Positions 9,531 through 22,867 of a stretch of DNA of 64,000 nt are shown piece by piece. Source of the stretch: Ariolimax columbianus (lineage: Eukaryota > Mollusca > Gastropoda > Stylommatophora > Arionidae); NCBI GenBank assembly GCA_036924085.1, contig JAVGWX010000013.1, forward strand, positions 43,286,175 through 43,350,174, given 5' to 3'. The translations under genes were made by a program, and so were the position numbers. Numbering within the stretch: position 1 is the first letter of the stretch; the number at the start of each line of letters is the position of its first letter. The notes under the pieces were generated by a model. It saw nothing but the letters and a program-made list of their open reading frames with translations. It ran no database searches and was not told the DNA's origin.

Positions 9531-11564
9531 AACGACATGTGTTCAAAAAGTATCCAACCTTTGGGTTTGGGCCGGAAAAATAGAATAACTCACCTGGAGG
9601 TTTGAAATCCTAATCCCCTTCAAAGTACTCTCCTTTTGACTCCACACACTTCTCCCAGCGGTCCTTTTGACTCCACACACTTCTCCCAGCGGTCCCCGTG
9701 ACTCCACACACTTCTCCCAGCGGTCCTTGTGACTCCACACACTTCTCCCAGCGGTCCTTTTGACGCCACACATTTCTCCCAGCGGTCCCCGTGACTCCAC
9801 ACACTTCTCCCAGCGGTCCTTGTGACTCCACACACTTCTCCCAGCGGTCCCCGTGACTCCACACACTTCTCCCAGCGGTCCTTATGACTCCACACATTTC
9901 TCTCAGTGGTCCTTGTGACTCCACACACTTCTCCCAGCTGCCTCCGTGACTCCACACACTTCTCCCAGCGTTCCTTGTGACTCCACACACTTCTCCCAGC
10001 GGTCCCCGTGACTCCACACACTTCTCCCAGCGGTCCTTATGACTCCACACATTTCTCTCAGTGGTCCTTGTGACTCCACACACTTCTCCCAGCTGCCTCT
10101 GTGACTCCACACACTTCTCCCAGCGGTCCCCGTGACTCCACACACTTCTCCCAGCGGTCCTTGTGACTCCACACACTTCTCCCAGCGATCCTTGTGACTC
10201 CACACACTTCTCCTAGCGGTCCTTGTGACTCCACACACTTCTCCCAGCGGTCCTTGTGACTCCACACACTTCTCCCAGCTGCCTCCGTGACTCCACACAC
10301 TTCTCCCAGCGGTCCTTGTGACTCCACACACTTCTCCCAGCGGTCCTTATGACTCCACACATTTCTCTCAGTGGTCCTTGTGACTCCACACACTTCTCCC
10401 AGCGGTCCTTGTGACTCCACACACTTCTCCCAGCAGTCCTTGTGACTCCACACACTTCTCCCTGCGGTCCTTATGACTCCACACACTTCTCCCAGCGGTC
10501 CTTGTGACTCCACACACTTCTCCCTGCGGTCCTTATGACTCCACACATTTCTCCCTGCGGTCCTTATGACTCCACACTCTTCTCCCAGCGGTCCTTGTGA
10601 CTCCACACACTTCTCCCTGCGGTCCTTATGACTCCACACATTTCTCCCAGCGGTCCTTGTGACTCCACACACTTCTCCCAGCAGTTTGAAGCTTTTCAGG
10701 AAGGCTTCCTTGGGAATGCAGTACAGCTCGGTGGTAGTATTCCGCATAATGTCTTCTAGTGACTCAAATCGGGTCCCTTTCAGCAGAATTGTCAGCTTGG
10801 GGAACAGCCAAAAATCTCAAGGAGCCATGTTGGGAGAATAGGGAGCCTGGCGAACCAGAGGAAGGTTGTGTTTGGCCAATAAAGTCTGAATCAGATGCAA
10901 GGAATGGGCGGGGGCGTTGTCATGATGGAGCTGCCAAGTTCATGTTGTCCACAGGTCCAGTCACTTGCGTCACACAGCATCACGAAGGTGACGGATGACC
11001 TCCAGGTAGTAAGTAAAGATCCCGTCACGCCATACGGTGCATAGGAAATATGGTATTAGGCCCATATTATTTTGCAACCTCTCCAGGTAGTGCTCCTTGG
11101 TAATGTTTTGATCTACTGGGTACTCGTGATGCTCAACCTCACGGGAGTAAAATAAAATGGTCAACATGACTTTGACATTGCTGAGCTCCTGCCTAACTTT
11201 TTTCTGCCTCGCAGATGATGAATGTCTCCACTGTGGCGACTGCAGCTTGGACTGCGGGTCGTCACCGAAAGCCTGTTGAATCTTCCGAATGTTTTGCCTA
11301 GGGTATCGCCTAGCTTTTGACAAAATTTGATGCAAAACCGCCGCTCAAATCTTTCCATCATTGCATGGTGAATGAAGACCAGATGGTTGCTCACTAAACT
11401 CAACACTGAAAGGCTCACTGCCAGCGACTGACACAATCTGCGAGCGGAAAAAATTCACACATGCACATGGAGGTCAGCTATATCTTCCTTCTGAAGGACA
11501 ACACACATGCTTCACTTGATTCTGTGGAAAATATTATGGTCGCACACCTTTTGAACACACCTCG
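9531..11564 (-). mobile_element. Internally deleted mariner-family transposon
   Basis: Degenerate terminal inverted repeats face each other: GTGTTCAAAAAGTATCCAAC at the left and, reverse-complemented, GTGTGTTCAAAAGGTGTGCG at the right, with TA on both outer sides (9529-9530, 11565-11566). Minus-strand remnants give the N-terminal ERRFCIKFCQKLG helix near 11340-11370, the central QELSNVKVMLTILF block, HHEYPVDQ and YYLEV near 11000-11190, a decayed catalytic HDGAAK-like site near 10920, then LKGTRFESLEDI-like sequence and the C-terminal GEYFEGD near 9620-9640. The second DNA-binding helix and first catalytic aspartate region are missing. The transposase end is expanded into the minisatellite annotated separately. 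Non-functional. Confidence 0.85.
9640..10684 (-). repeat. 31-bp minisatellite, about 33 copies, inside mariner
   Basis: The unit is built around ACACACTTCTCCCAGCGGTC plus TTGTGACTCC. Because 31 is one more than a multiple of three, successive units on the minus strand read in rotating frames, giving the cycle RWEKCVES, then LGEVCGV, then AGRSVWSH. The first reading is the normal mariner C-terminus before GEYFEGD, so the array is an amplification of transposase coding DNA. Units differ at a few positions (CGGTCC, CTGCCTC, TGCGGTC variants), which allows a unit map. Confidence 0.97.
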
Positions 11565-11740
11565 TACTTGCAATCAAATTTATTTGATAAACAGCATGTT
11601 CTGCCTTAGCATGATGGAATTGCCGCATTGTTTTGCTGGTCATTTTTGGGTAGAAATTTTGTTACAATTAGAATTTGTGCTCAGACAGAGGTCAACAGTC
11701 TGCTCTTTTCGATTTTCAACTGCCTAGCGTTCTGTTACAT

Positions 11741-12129
11741 CAGGGGTCAGCAAACATTTTTTGTAAAGTGCCAAATAGTAATTATTTTAGGCTCTGTGGG
11801 CCAATAGGAACAATCGAGGTTATTTATGTAGGTAGACCTACTTAGGAAAAAATGTTTTCACAAATTTATTGAACAAAATGTAGCGTAATGATGATGATAA
11901 TAATAATAATAAGTACACTACAGTTGTTCGAAATGCAGCTCAACCAATGCTATAATACCGCCGCATATGGTCTTTCTCGCAACTCCTCAACTCGACCATT
12001 CTGTTATAACGCATATTATAAATTGTAAAGAATTTTAAAAGATAAAATTCATTCTTAGCTCGGCGAGGTCCGTAAAAAAAAAGGCGGCAGGCCGCATTTT
12101 TCCTACAAGGGGTAGTTTGCCGACATCCG
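11741..12129. mobile_element. hAT-like MITE
   Basis: The left end CAGGGGTCAGCAAAC and the right end GTTTGCCGACATCCG form inverted repeats. The flanking 8-mers TGTTACAT (11733-11740) and TTTTACGT (12130-12137) match at six of eight positions, as expected of an old hAT target duplication. From memory, the left end continuing into TAGGCTCTGTGGGCCA, and the right end with GGCGGCAGGCCG, resemble mammalian hAT-Charlie non-autonomous elements (MER1 group). A related empty site is visible near 62970. There is no coding capacity. Confidence 0.75.
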
Positions 12130-12137
12130 TTTTACGT

Positions 12138-12960
12138 GCGCAGTGTGTACACGGGACCTCTGAGTTTTTCGTCCATCTCCGATAGGACTATGCACTGATC
12201 TCATCTCTCTCGAGGCCAAGGAACATTTGAAACTTGCGAGATTGGAACACACACCGTTTCGCTCTTTCATTTCTTGAAAGGCTAGCACCTGACCTCTCAG
12301 CTACAGCGACAAGATCAAAAACAAATGACATCTATCATCATTCAAAATAACTTTCAATAGTCATTTAGGATAATTCTATGAAGGACTATCTATCTCACTG
12401 CTATGCTTCTTTGCTCTTCTTGTAATCCATTCTAACATCATCTAGCACACAGGACGACCTTCAACCTTCAAGGGTTTGTGTATTACGAATTGTGTTACTT
12501 TATTGTATTTGCGTTTTGAAAAATAATGTATAATCAAATGTCAATATTAACATATAGAAGAGTGAGTCAATTTTAACAAGGGCACAGATGCAATAACAAG
12601 CTGCACTACAACCTAAAGATTGTCATCAGGGATTAAAAAAAAGCATTTTGCATATAAATATATAATTAGTATAAATGATTGCCGGAAAGGGAAACAAAGA
12701 ATATTAACACTGTAATTTTGCCAAGTTCTATTCTGTTAAGAATCAATGTCATTGCGCTCTGGGCAGACCATAGGTGCTCAGTCACTCTCAGCAAATGATG
12801 AAGAGTGTAGATACTGATGGTTCCTGTAGCTCGTAGGTTGCACATACTCCTGTTCCGTCCTCCCAGGCACCTCACTATCTGGATCAACAAATAATTTCAA
12901 AATCTTGCAATCTCTGCATTGCTGGTTCATCGACTGCAGTGTCTTCATTAACAAAAATGG
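12138..12960 (-). repeat. Dispersed repeat family H, including a SINE-B-like head
   Basis: Together with 11566-11740, which lies left of the MITE, this stretch aligns piecewise with 62880-63440. Shared phrases include TTTGAAACTTGC, GATTTTCAA-TGCC and TGCATTGCTGGTTCATC. The part at 12225-12300 also resembles SINE family B. The nature of the whole unit is unclear; it may be a long retroposon or a duplicated segment. Confidence 0.55.
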
Positions 12961-13294
12961 TCATTGGTCAAATTCAAAATGTCACTTCTATCCATTGTTA
13001 ATGTCTCCACTGCGCCCTTGAAGCCAGGATGTCAGCTCTTCCATTCCCATAGACCTTAGAAGATCCACACAGGTTCTCAGAGGTTTGAGGTTTCCGTCTT
13101 ATGTGTCCACTATCCACAGAATGCCAATCTGCACCTTCCGAAGTAAGGATCGAGAGGCAGAGGTGCTTATGGCCCTCATTAAACATGTCCCAGCTAGCCA
13201 CGTCAAAGTCACTGCCTCGATCTCCATTTTGATACTAGATATAGTTGTCAAGTAGGCACCGCTCCTTTCAGCAACGATCATGCCTCTCACTCTA

Positions 13295-13610
13295 ACCTCA
13301 ACCGATTTTTGTACCGACCGCGTACCACAGATCCATCGATGTATATGTATATATTTTATTTATATTTCTTTTTTGCGTAGCCATATTTCTCTTTTCCCCA
13401 AGGCGGTGTGCGTTGCACTGTTTTTATTTTGCGTCTTTCGGCCCTTGCATCTGACTTCGACATGCATTTTATGTAAGGGCTTGCTTCCTCCTGTATTTTC
13501 TAAGGGTTTGCTTTCCCAGGGTAACAGTCAGTGCTGTGATTGGGGAGCGAACCGAGCACTTTCTAGTTGTGAGCCGTGTCACTTAACCACTAGCCCACGC
13601 CGTCCCCACA
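13295..13610 (-). mobile_element. SINE-like family C, copy 1
   Basis: Minus strand from 13607: GGGGACGGCGTGGGCTAGTG, an A-box-like tRNA head, then GGTTCGCTCCCC as B-box. The body has CTTACATAAAATGCATGTCG and GTGCAACGCACA. A second copy in the same orientation is at 30280-30572. Confidence 0.75.
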
Positions 13611-14220
13611 TCGGTATATATGACAGCATCAGAATCCTGGACATTTTCATTTATTATTTGTTTAACCTCCATTTTCCCACTGCACCAGTCTCTGCATTTC
13701 TCCCCAGGAGTGATAACCACCCTGTGGTAGTGGGTCATGTTATCTCCAGTGTAAATCCATCTTTCCCTTTGTTTGTGTTCTCTACTGTGGTTACCTGACC
13801 AATCGTTCTCTCCGGCCATGCCATCCATGATGTCACTCTCGTGATCTGTTTACCCTTGATAACTGCAATGTTCATGTGCAATGGGTGCCTCTTGCCTGCA
13901 GCTACTCGCATGTAGACTTTGGCCTGGACCGGTGCATATCTCGACTTTATCGATAGAAGTCGAAGCATAAATCAGGCTTAATGCCTACTTGCCAAGTATA
14001 TCGTAAGAGACGACTAAGGAAGGATGGGCATGGTGCTGGCTACCTCAATTTTGGTAGAAGCTTTTAAGCCACATAAACTTCAATATAAATGATTAAGTCT
14101 GCACTTTATTGGGGTATGATGAACTTGCCAGGACACTATTGAAATCCTCATCGTCCAACTTGTACGGTGAGCTCAGTACAGGCACACACTCGTGTAGGGG
14201 ACAGAAGGACCAATTCAAAG
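13611..14220. other. No recognisable gene
   Basis: No domain or repeat identified apart from scattered short phrases. Confidence 0.35.
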
Positions 14221-14224
14221 GCTA

Positions 14225-14510
14225 TCTAACAGTTTCTCCATTGATGTCATCCTCTTGTTAGCTGCTTGCTCTGAACCGCACAGCCTAGCACACTGCCATC
14301 ACACATGGTGCTCGCATTGCTAAGAAGAGAACCATTACTGAGGGGTAAAAGACAATGAGCTTCAATAAAGGACAGGATACATGAGGGCCCAATTACTAAC
14401 GATGTCCACATGCTCTAAGATTGAACTGTACAGTCTTATGTCACATCTTAATATGCAGGTCTGACATTGTCACTATCTTCACTTGCGATGGGCAACTATT
14501 ATTATTATTA
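14225..14510 (+). pseudogene. Degenerate LINE 3' end with ATT tail
   Basis: The last 50 bases (CTATCTTCACTTGCGATGGG then CAACTATTATTATT) match the end of the LINE remnant at 61330-61660, which encodes the tail of an RTE-like polyprotein. Upstream resemblance is weak. Confidence 0.45.
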
Positions 14511-15420
14511 TTGAGATTCTGCAACCCTTTTGATCATAAGCTGTTTTTGAACCTGTGCCTTTGTTTACAGTGACTCGCTTATTTATTGTCACATAAGAGA
14601 TCTTTGGATAAAAGTGATTAAACTTTGTGTGTGTGTATACATTGCCTTGATTTCAGTGTACTTGTACAGGGTTCTAAGACTTGTATTTATTAGGTATAAA
14701 GCTGTTTTGTAGCTGAGTTTATCATGTAAAGTGACTTAGTATTTTGTCACTCCATATATCTATACAATGTAGTTTTTTTTATATTGAATGATAAAAACGT
14801 GTAATAAAACGTTCATATTTTTCTTAAATCAGTTTTTTTTGTTTGTTTTCAGTTTCTATTCTCTTTGAAGCACTGTTTATTTTGCTGAATTGTTTAGTTA
14901 AATGCAATACTGACAATTTTTGGGAGCGAAGAGTAATCAGGGTCAGGTGAAGCATGCCCACGTCCTTGTTCGTGCTCCCGGAAACAAAATATTGCGCAGT
15001 CTAAATGAGATGTTTGCAAAAAGTTGTTACGTTTACCAGAAGATACAGATAGAGAAACAATAATATCCAACAAAAAATGAAGAAATCGTCAGACATGACA
15101 TATATTGAGAGTCAGAGAATGATTAGAGACCAACTAATGCATACAAATCTCAATTACAAACAATTCTTCCTACAAGCAGACTGTCACAGCAGTCCGGTCA
15201 ATAAGGTAGAGAATTGTACTGTAATTCCCCTAATATTTAGCTAACTGAGGGATCTAGCATTGCAATACTGCCAAGTGGACACCTTGTAAAGTACGGCCTC
15301 GGAATGTAAGAAGAGTCACTGAAACGAGCTAGCACTGAAACGCCATCAAGAGTTAATTCAACCCGAGTAGCTTCGAACAACCACAGGGTCAAAGATACAG
15401 CAGTGAGTAAGTTGACAGCA
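14511..15420. other. AT-rich spacer
   Basis: AT-rich with poly-T runs and an AATAAAA near 14801. This could be an untranslated region or simply background. I see no exon. Confidence 0.35.
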
Positions 15421-15424
15421 GTCA

Positions 15425-16145
15425 TCGATTCCTAGCTTAACTTGACTTAACTTCATTGTACTGGTTTAGAAGGCTCTATAGAGTCTGTATACAACTAGTT
15501 TATTTCACTCCACCGATACCAAAAATACTGTGAGCATCCAATCTATTTTTTAATGTATTAACTGACTCTGCTTTCACTACATCCTGTGGCAATGCATTCC
15601 AAGGATTCACCACTCTCTGACTAAGAAAATATTTCCTGCTATGTAATCTGGATCTGTCTTTAAACAATTTGTAGCTCTGCCCTCTTGTTCTTGAAGCCGG
15701 CCATACTTTGAAAAACTTGGAATAGTCTAATTTATCCTTTTCTTTTATTAATTTATACACTTATATTAATTCACCTCAAATTCTTCTCTGTTCGAGACAT
15801 TGAAGACCAGTTTTTTTTAGTCTTTCCTCATAACTATAATTCTAAAACCCCGCAATAATTTGTGTAGCTCTTCTTTATACTCTTTCCAGCATGTTTATAT
15901 CCACTCTATTATATGGACTCCACGCCTGAACACAGTACTCTAATTTAGGTCTCCTAAATGATTTATTTAACTTCACTATTACTTCCTTGCTTTTATGTGA
16001 AATGTTTCTTTTTATCATGCCCAACATTGCATTTGCCTTTTTCACAGTCATCTGGACTTGCTCCCTCACCTTTCCTGTATGATCTATTATAACTAATAGG
16101 TCTCTTTCCTTTTTAATTGTCCTAATATTGTTCTCTTCCATCATG
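15425..16145 (-). pseudogene. CR1-type LINE 3' end
   Basis: Minus-strand frames give KKERDLLVIIDHTGK, ANAMLGMIKRNI, a KLNKSFRRPKLEYCVQAWSP block and, after a frameshift near 15870-15780, the FFKVWPASRTRGQSYKLFK and RVVNPWNALPQDVV segments. These are canonical for CR1 polymerase C-termini. The start is missing (5' truncation). The region after the stop has CTTAACTTGACTTAACTTC-like repeats on the plus strand, in keeping with a CR1-style short-repeat 3' end. Confidence 0.88.
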
Positions 16146-16559
16146 TAATTTTATTCATTAGCTGGCTGCTTACATTAGGCTCAGTGAAACATAACTGACC
16201 AAGACACTTTTCCACCATCAAGTGGCGACCCAAGAAACAGACTGCAGCCTGGCTTAAGAGATAATGTATCAAAGAGGGAAAGCAAAACCGGTTCCCAAAA
16301 TGCCGTGCTGAAATCTGATGTGTCGGGTAGTCAAGTGCAGATATCGCAGCTTCGCTGTAAATTGCGACACAATTTCACAAACATCCTTTTTTTCACGACA
16401 AAAGCCGAAGAAGAAAAGCTGATGATTTTTTTAATGGTGTCTTTTTTAATTTCGAATTTACAGTTGGAAATACATAAGAGAATTCTGAAAGAACAGCCCA
16501 GGCAAAACACATCTTTACAGAAAATATGCATTCTAAGCAAGAAGACCATACAATATTGC

Positions 16560-18225
16560 GAACTAGACAATACAGCTCATATAGCATCTGTTCTGTTCAT
16601 AAATGACATCGTGGGAAAACTCCCAAAGAAAGTATCCAGTGCCCCTACACGCTGATGACTTCGCAATGTGGAGTGCTACAGAAAAACTACCAACAGCTGA
16701 AAATAATATACAGACAGCACTGGACACTGTTGGAAAATGGGTTACAGATTGGGGATTGCAGATTAACATCTCAAAGACAGTTACAACATGCTTCTCACTG
16801 TCCAACACCAAGAAAGTAACAAAACTTATTCTAAATGGCAAAGAGCTTGTACAAGAAAATACCCCTGTGTATTTCGGAGTTAAAATGGACAAGAGACTCA
16901 CATGGAGGGAACACATACAGGAGATAGAACAAAATGCAACCAGAAAACTATCCCTCATGAAGAAGCTGGCCGGAACAAGCTGGGATGCAAATAGCAACAT
17001 CCTCAAAAATGTATACACTGGCACAGTCAGGCCAGTACTTGAAGACGGCATGACAGCCTGGACCACAGCATCAAAAACAAACATGGAACGCCTAACCAAA
17101 ATTCTAAATTCAGGCTTAAGGATAATAACAGGAGGAATGAAGACTACACCAATCCAGAAAATGGAAACATACACAAATATAAGACCCATAACTACTAGAC
17201 GAGAGGAAAGAGTGCTGACACATAGTGAAAAGATGCTACGTATACCTGATCATCCCATACATATCAAACTAAAACACCCAGTTAAAAATAGGCTAAAGAG
17301 AACCAGCTTCATTCATATATCAAACCACCTACACCAAAAATATGGAGAACTAATTCCGAACCAACCTACAGAAATAGAAATGCTTATTAACTATGAAGAG
17401 CCAAGCTGCAACTTAAACAACATCGAAATAACTACATAGATCCCAGGAATAAGAAGACAAGACCAACACAGTGTCCACGAGTTGAAAATTTTAGCACAAA
17501 CAATGATTGAGGAGAAAAATAATACCAAGGAATGGACACAGGTGTACACAGATGGTTCAGCAGAGGGGGCAGGCCAAAACGGGGAGGAGGCATATTCATA
17601 AGACACAAAAGTGGAAATATAACAGAAGAGGCCCTCCCAACAGGGAAGTTGTCCACAAACCTTAGAGCAGAATCGATGGCCCTCCTGCGAGCACTGAAAA
17701 TACTTCAAACAGAAAGACAAACTCCAACAAAAATAGCTGTATTCACGGACTGCAGAGAACTATTAGAGACAATACAAAAAACAAACAACGAACCACTGTT
17801 ATCGGAGATCAGAGCAGAACTGGGAAAACACCAGAGATCCTCAAGAATAGCGGTCCAGTGGCTACCCTCCCATTGCGGAATCACGGAAAACGAGAGAGCT
17901 GATGCTCTGGCAAAAGATGGCAGCAAAAAGGCACAATTTAATCATCGAGTACCATACAGAGAAATCAAGAACATGGTCAGAAATAAATATACACACCAAT
18001 GGAGAGAAGACAGAAACATAAGCAGTACACTAGACCCAATTCACTATCTCAAAAGAAATCAACAAACTACCTTATTTCGCCTGAGAACTGGACACTGCAG
18101 ACTACTAGAACAGCTGTACCGACTGAAGATCTCGTACACCGATGAGTGCCCATGAGGAACAGGATGCCAGAACCCTGAGCATATTCTACAAGAATGCCCA
18201 ATCTATATGGAAATGAGATGCCAGA
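16560..18225 (+). pseudogene. Old RNase H-bearing LINE copy (RT end, thumb, RNase H)
   Basis: A divergent relative of the 4.1-kb element at 24519-28615. It starts inside the RT palm at LFINDIV (about 16590), then after a frameshift HADDFAMW (about 16650) in a 278-codon frame to 17439. A further disruption precedes a 207-codon frame at 17532-18155. The RNase H is recognisable: VYTDGS (about 17540), the NLRAES block, VFTDCRELLE, and QWLPSHCGITENERADALAK near 17855-17920. TDECP and a stop follow, with EHILQECPIY (zinc-knuckle end) still visible downstream. The 3' tail is missing; sequence of family E abuts at about 18240. Confidence 0.88.
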
Positions 18226-18242
18226 GGGCGCGGAGCTGAGAC

Positions 18243-18402
18243 AAAAGGCTGTTTTCAAGGCAGCCTGGCTGACGAGATGTGATCCCCGTAGTAGTGTGCG
18301 TCACGCAGATGAAGCCAATCATAGCATAACTGCCTAGAGTACCGCAGTCAACTTTCATCAGCATGATCGGGATGTGAGGAAAGCTACTACAACTTGCTAG
18401 AT
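18243..18402 (+). repeat. Dispersed repeat family E, copy 1 (truncated)
   Basis: Shares GGCTGTTTTCAAGGCAGCCT, CACGCAGATGAAGCCAA and GATGTGAGGAAAGCTACTAC with 21360-21720, 39600-40140 and 62483-62812, all in the same orientation. It runs directly into the GATA array. Confidence 0.8.
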
Positions 18403-18440
18403 AGACCGAGATAGGCAGACAGAGACAGACAGACAGACAT

Positions 18441-19779
<1,339 letters not shown>

Positions 19780-19879
19780 CGAAGAACAAATGACAAGTAA
19801 AGAGGACAAAGAAAACAATTCACGGTGCATGCGGTTGTAAAAAAACGTACATTATGATTTTGTTTTACAAATGTTAACA

Positions 19880-20078
19880 CTTATATGTCACTTCTGACAT
19901 TGCTTCATAGGGTCTCCACTTGTTCGATATCATTGTCAACATGTTTCCTGAACCAATCCTAAGTGCTCTGCAGAGCCCGGATGCACACTTCTGGCGGGAT
20001 TGTTGACATGACATCTGTAATTCTGTCTCGGAGACCTTGAATATCATGTGGCTTGCTAGCATTAACACATTATTTTGC
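19880..20078 (-). pseudogene. DDE transposase C-terminal remnant
   Basis: Minus strand reads HDIQGLRDRITDVMSTIPPE followed by IRALQS and a degraded RFRKHVDND-type end. This resembles the C-terminus of the Tc1/mariner-superfamily DDE transposases common in arthropods and other invertebrates. Only the tail is present. Confidence 0.6.
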
Positions 20079-20195
20079 CATACGTGTCAACATCTTTTTT
20101 TTAAAAACCACCCTGCATTATCAAGACACTAACACCGAATTGTAAAATAATATTTTTTTAATGATCTCAAAATAATTAATAAAATATATATATAT

Positions 20196-20762
20196 ATCGA
20201 TCTTCAGTCCACTTATGTCGTTAGACGACGTAGGGAGGTGCGATCTCCTTTGTTTCATATTTTTTGGCAGGTGAAAATCCACTGGTGACTTGCTAGGTCG
20301 ATCTCAGCATCTGTTAGACCCTGGAATATACGATCTCCTATATTTGAGACTGATGGAGGTGGAAGCGTAAATTAAAGCAAGGTAGACTCGCAGCCTGTCA
20401 GGTGCCATCTACGCCACTCCGCTAACCACATAACCAAGACCTGTTGTTATGGCCACACAGTCCCATTTGTTGCGACATATTCTTTATAGGGCGAGAATTC
20501 CTAGAATAATTTGAGTAGATTTTTCAACTTGAATTTTTCCCGAGCAGCGACCTTTGGGCCTACTTTTTTTCGATTTCCAACTGCTAAGGTGTTTAACTTG
20601 CGAGCCACTGCGCACGGGTGTCTGATCTCACTACTCAGAGATCAGGGGAAATATTTACCGGATGATCAACGTGAAAAAATCCCGGTGTCTCCACTGGGAT
20701 TTTAACCCGCGATGTCCAGCACCCGAGGCGAAGACCTTACCTCGATGACCACTGTGTCCCCA
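20196..20762 (-). mobile_element. SINE-like family A, minus-strand copy
   Basis: Nearly full-length inverted counterpart of 1031-1580. The head lies at the right (GGGGACACAGTGGTCATCGA on the minus strand). The 3' end GTGGACTGAAGATCGATA runs into an AT dinucleotide tract at 20185-20198, where copy 1 runs into GATA. Confidence 0.8.
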
Positions 20763-21355
20763 ATTAATAAAATAAGAGTTATAAACACACATAAAGTACA
20801 TACAACAAGTGTCCTACGAATAAATGTATTATTTAATTATTTCTTGAAATAACTTAATCTTTAAAGTTTGACTTGGAACGTAGATCTGTAACTGATACTA
20901 TCCACCGATTCCTAATGTGGGTCATGTCCTTGAACTCAGTCCTCGGGATTCCAGGATTATAGGTTTTATTTTCCTGTGCAATGGGGTGGGTGTTGCTTGG
21001 TGTCCCCGTGTTTCTCTCCTCTTCTGATTTTAAATCAAACGCATGTCAGATTATATTGTTAGGGTTTTCTTTTCTTACGGTGTATTCTATCCATCTCCAT
21101 CTTTCCCTCTCAATCTGCGTCACATTATCGCATTGTCCTCGGCGTCAGTCTGGCAGATGTGCGGTGTGCAAGAAAGAAAACAGTCTTAATATAATGCACG
21201 CGTCCTGATCTTTTGCAACGTTATACCAATGCGAATACCTAGGCCTTTGACCAGCCCATCTCGCCATCGCATATGTAGCTAATGTAGGCGATCCCGTTGA
21301 CCAGTACAGACATATGGTCCCCAAAACGTTGTTCTACGTTAGGACGATGAGGCTA
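20763..21355. other. No recognisable gene
   Basis: A 75-codon plus frame at 20981 has no supporting features. Confidence 0.35.
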
Positions 21356-21359
21356 ACGT

Positions 21360-21685
21360 CTGGTCAGACAATACACACTGATAAGACAGTGTTAGCCAGG
21401 GTCAGGAGAAATATACTGGCCAAGACCCTCACCTGACCTCCTCGTTGGTCGTCCTGAAAACAGGCTGTTGTCGAGGACAACAATCTGGCTAACAAGGTGA
21501 GGTTCAACATGATCCCTGTAGTAGTGAGCGACACGCAGATGAAGCCAAGCATAGCACAACCGCATGGAGGACCTCGGTCCACCTTCAGCAGCACGCTCGG
21601 GATGTGAGGAAAGTTACGCCAACCTGCCACTTAACGCCTTTTTCATGGCGCACAAAAGAGTAAACTTCTCATTGTGGGCATTTGC

Positions 21686-21720
<35 letters not shown>
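21360..21720 (+). repeat. Dispersed repeat family E, fullest copy, with CAA tail
   Basis: Begins with GTCAGACAATACACACTGAT and GGGTCAGGAGAAATATACTGG phrases and ends GGCATTTGCAAACAACAACA, a run of about 11 CAA units at 21686-21720. The A-rich trinucleotide tail indicates a retroposon. Confidence 0.8.
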
Positions 21721-22865
21721 TTGCTCTACGTGTCCACCTGTTGTCAGGCATGTGTACCACTTGTCCAGCCCAACGATGTCTGCGTGATATTGCTGCCTCC
21801 ACCATGTCTCGAAACATTGGCAAATGGTTGCATTCTCAAGTAGTATTGTATCCACGGTGCTGTGTCGTTCATTGTCATTGTTTTGGTTGCGATTCGTTTG
21901 GTGTTTTCGTTTGTGCTTTGCCCCCAATGAAGGCATTGACGCCGTAAAGTAGATTTAGTTTTTGTTTCTGTCCCGGTGACAGGAGCAACTGTTCAATACA
22001 TATTTCTGTTTTTTTCGATTGTTAAACAATTATTGTATGTGTCTTGTGTTCAACACCTATCTCACGAAGAGTATCCAATTTTCAGCATGGCCTTGTATAA
22101 TGTATCTGCTCTGAGTTTAATTAGCTCTGCACACTTGCGCAGTCTTTCCGTGACTCGACCAGTACATATAATCAACTTTGGATATGGTCCTGAAATTGTT
22201 TTTACACATGATAACGCATTTAGCAACATTGATAACATTTTTATCATTGGTCATTTCACTGATATGCACTACAAAGTCCCCGCCCATAAAAGGTATGTAA
22301 TTACGCGTGACATCCCCGAAGTACCCAAGACAGCACAAAAAGATCAGGATAGCTCTGTCGCCTGGGAAAATGTAGCTACTTGGTTTAACAAAGCATTGTC
22401 TGCTGTCTGCTTTGGACTGCAATAAGATCTCGCAGAATTCCTGCACAATTTTTGTGTCCGGACCGCCATCTATAACTGTCACGAAAACAGCAGTGAGTGA
22501 AAAGGTGACCAAAATCTGCAAGCAAATACAAAATAAAAATAGTAATTATCATTCAAATCAAGGGACAACCACAAAACTAACGACAGCATGCTCCATACGC
22601 CCACCCTGGAAAGGAAGACTTTTTCTCTAGCTTATATACATCCGCAATATTGAAGACAAAAAGTCACACACAGAAGAGCAAGTACAACAGATAACCACAA
22701 CATATATCAACAAGAATTTACAACAATATTCTGAATTCATGCATTAACGGATGTCTCAGCAAGTAGAAAATGGAGAAGGAGGCATTGTCATAAAAGTAAA
22801 TAAATTGAACACACTTCAAGAGCTATTGCGATTGGGAGATACTGTAGCAGTAAGTTAGTTTCCCA
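21721..22865. other. No recognisable gene; two overlapping antisense frames
   Basis: A 149-codon plus frame (21976-22425) and a 134-codon minus frame (22117-22521) overlap. The minus one starts with a hydrophobic leader-like MQILVTFSLTAVFVTV and is cysteine-containing. Neither has a recognisable domain, so I do not call a gene. Confidence 0.3.
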
Positions 22866-22867
22866 TC

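Noticed and set aside
9543..10747. Several overlapping minus-strand ORFs of 80-229 codons with CVESQG/WSHKD repeats
   Set aside because: They read the 31-bp minisatellite in rotating frames. Only the terminal GEYFEGD and flanking mariner parts have meaning.
21976..22521. 149-codon plus and 134-codon minus ORFs as genes
   Set aside because: They overlap antisense and show no domain, splice support or repeat of coding bias. The minus leader-like start alone is not enough.
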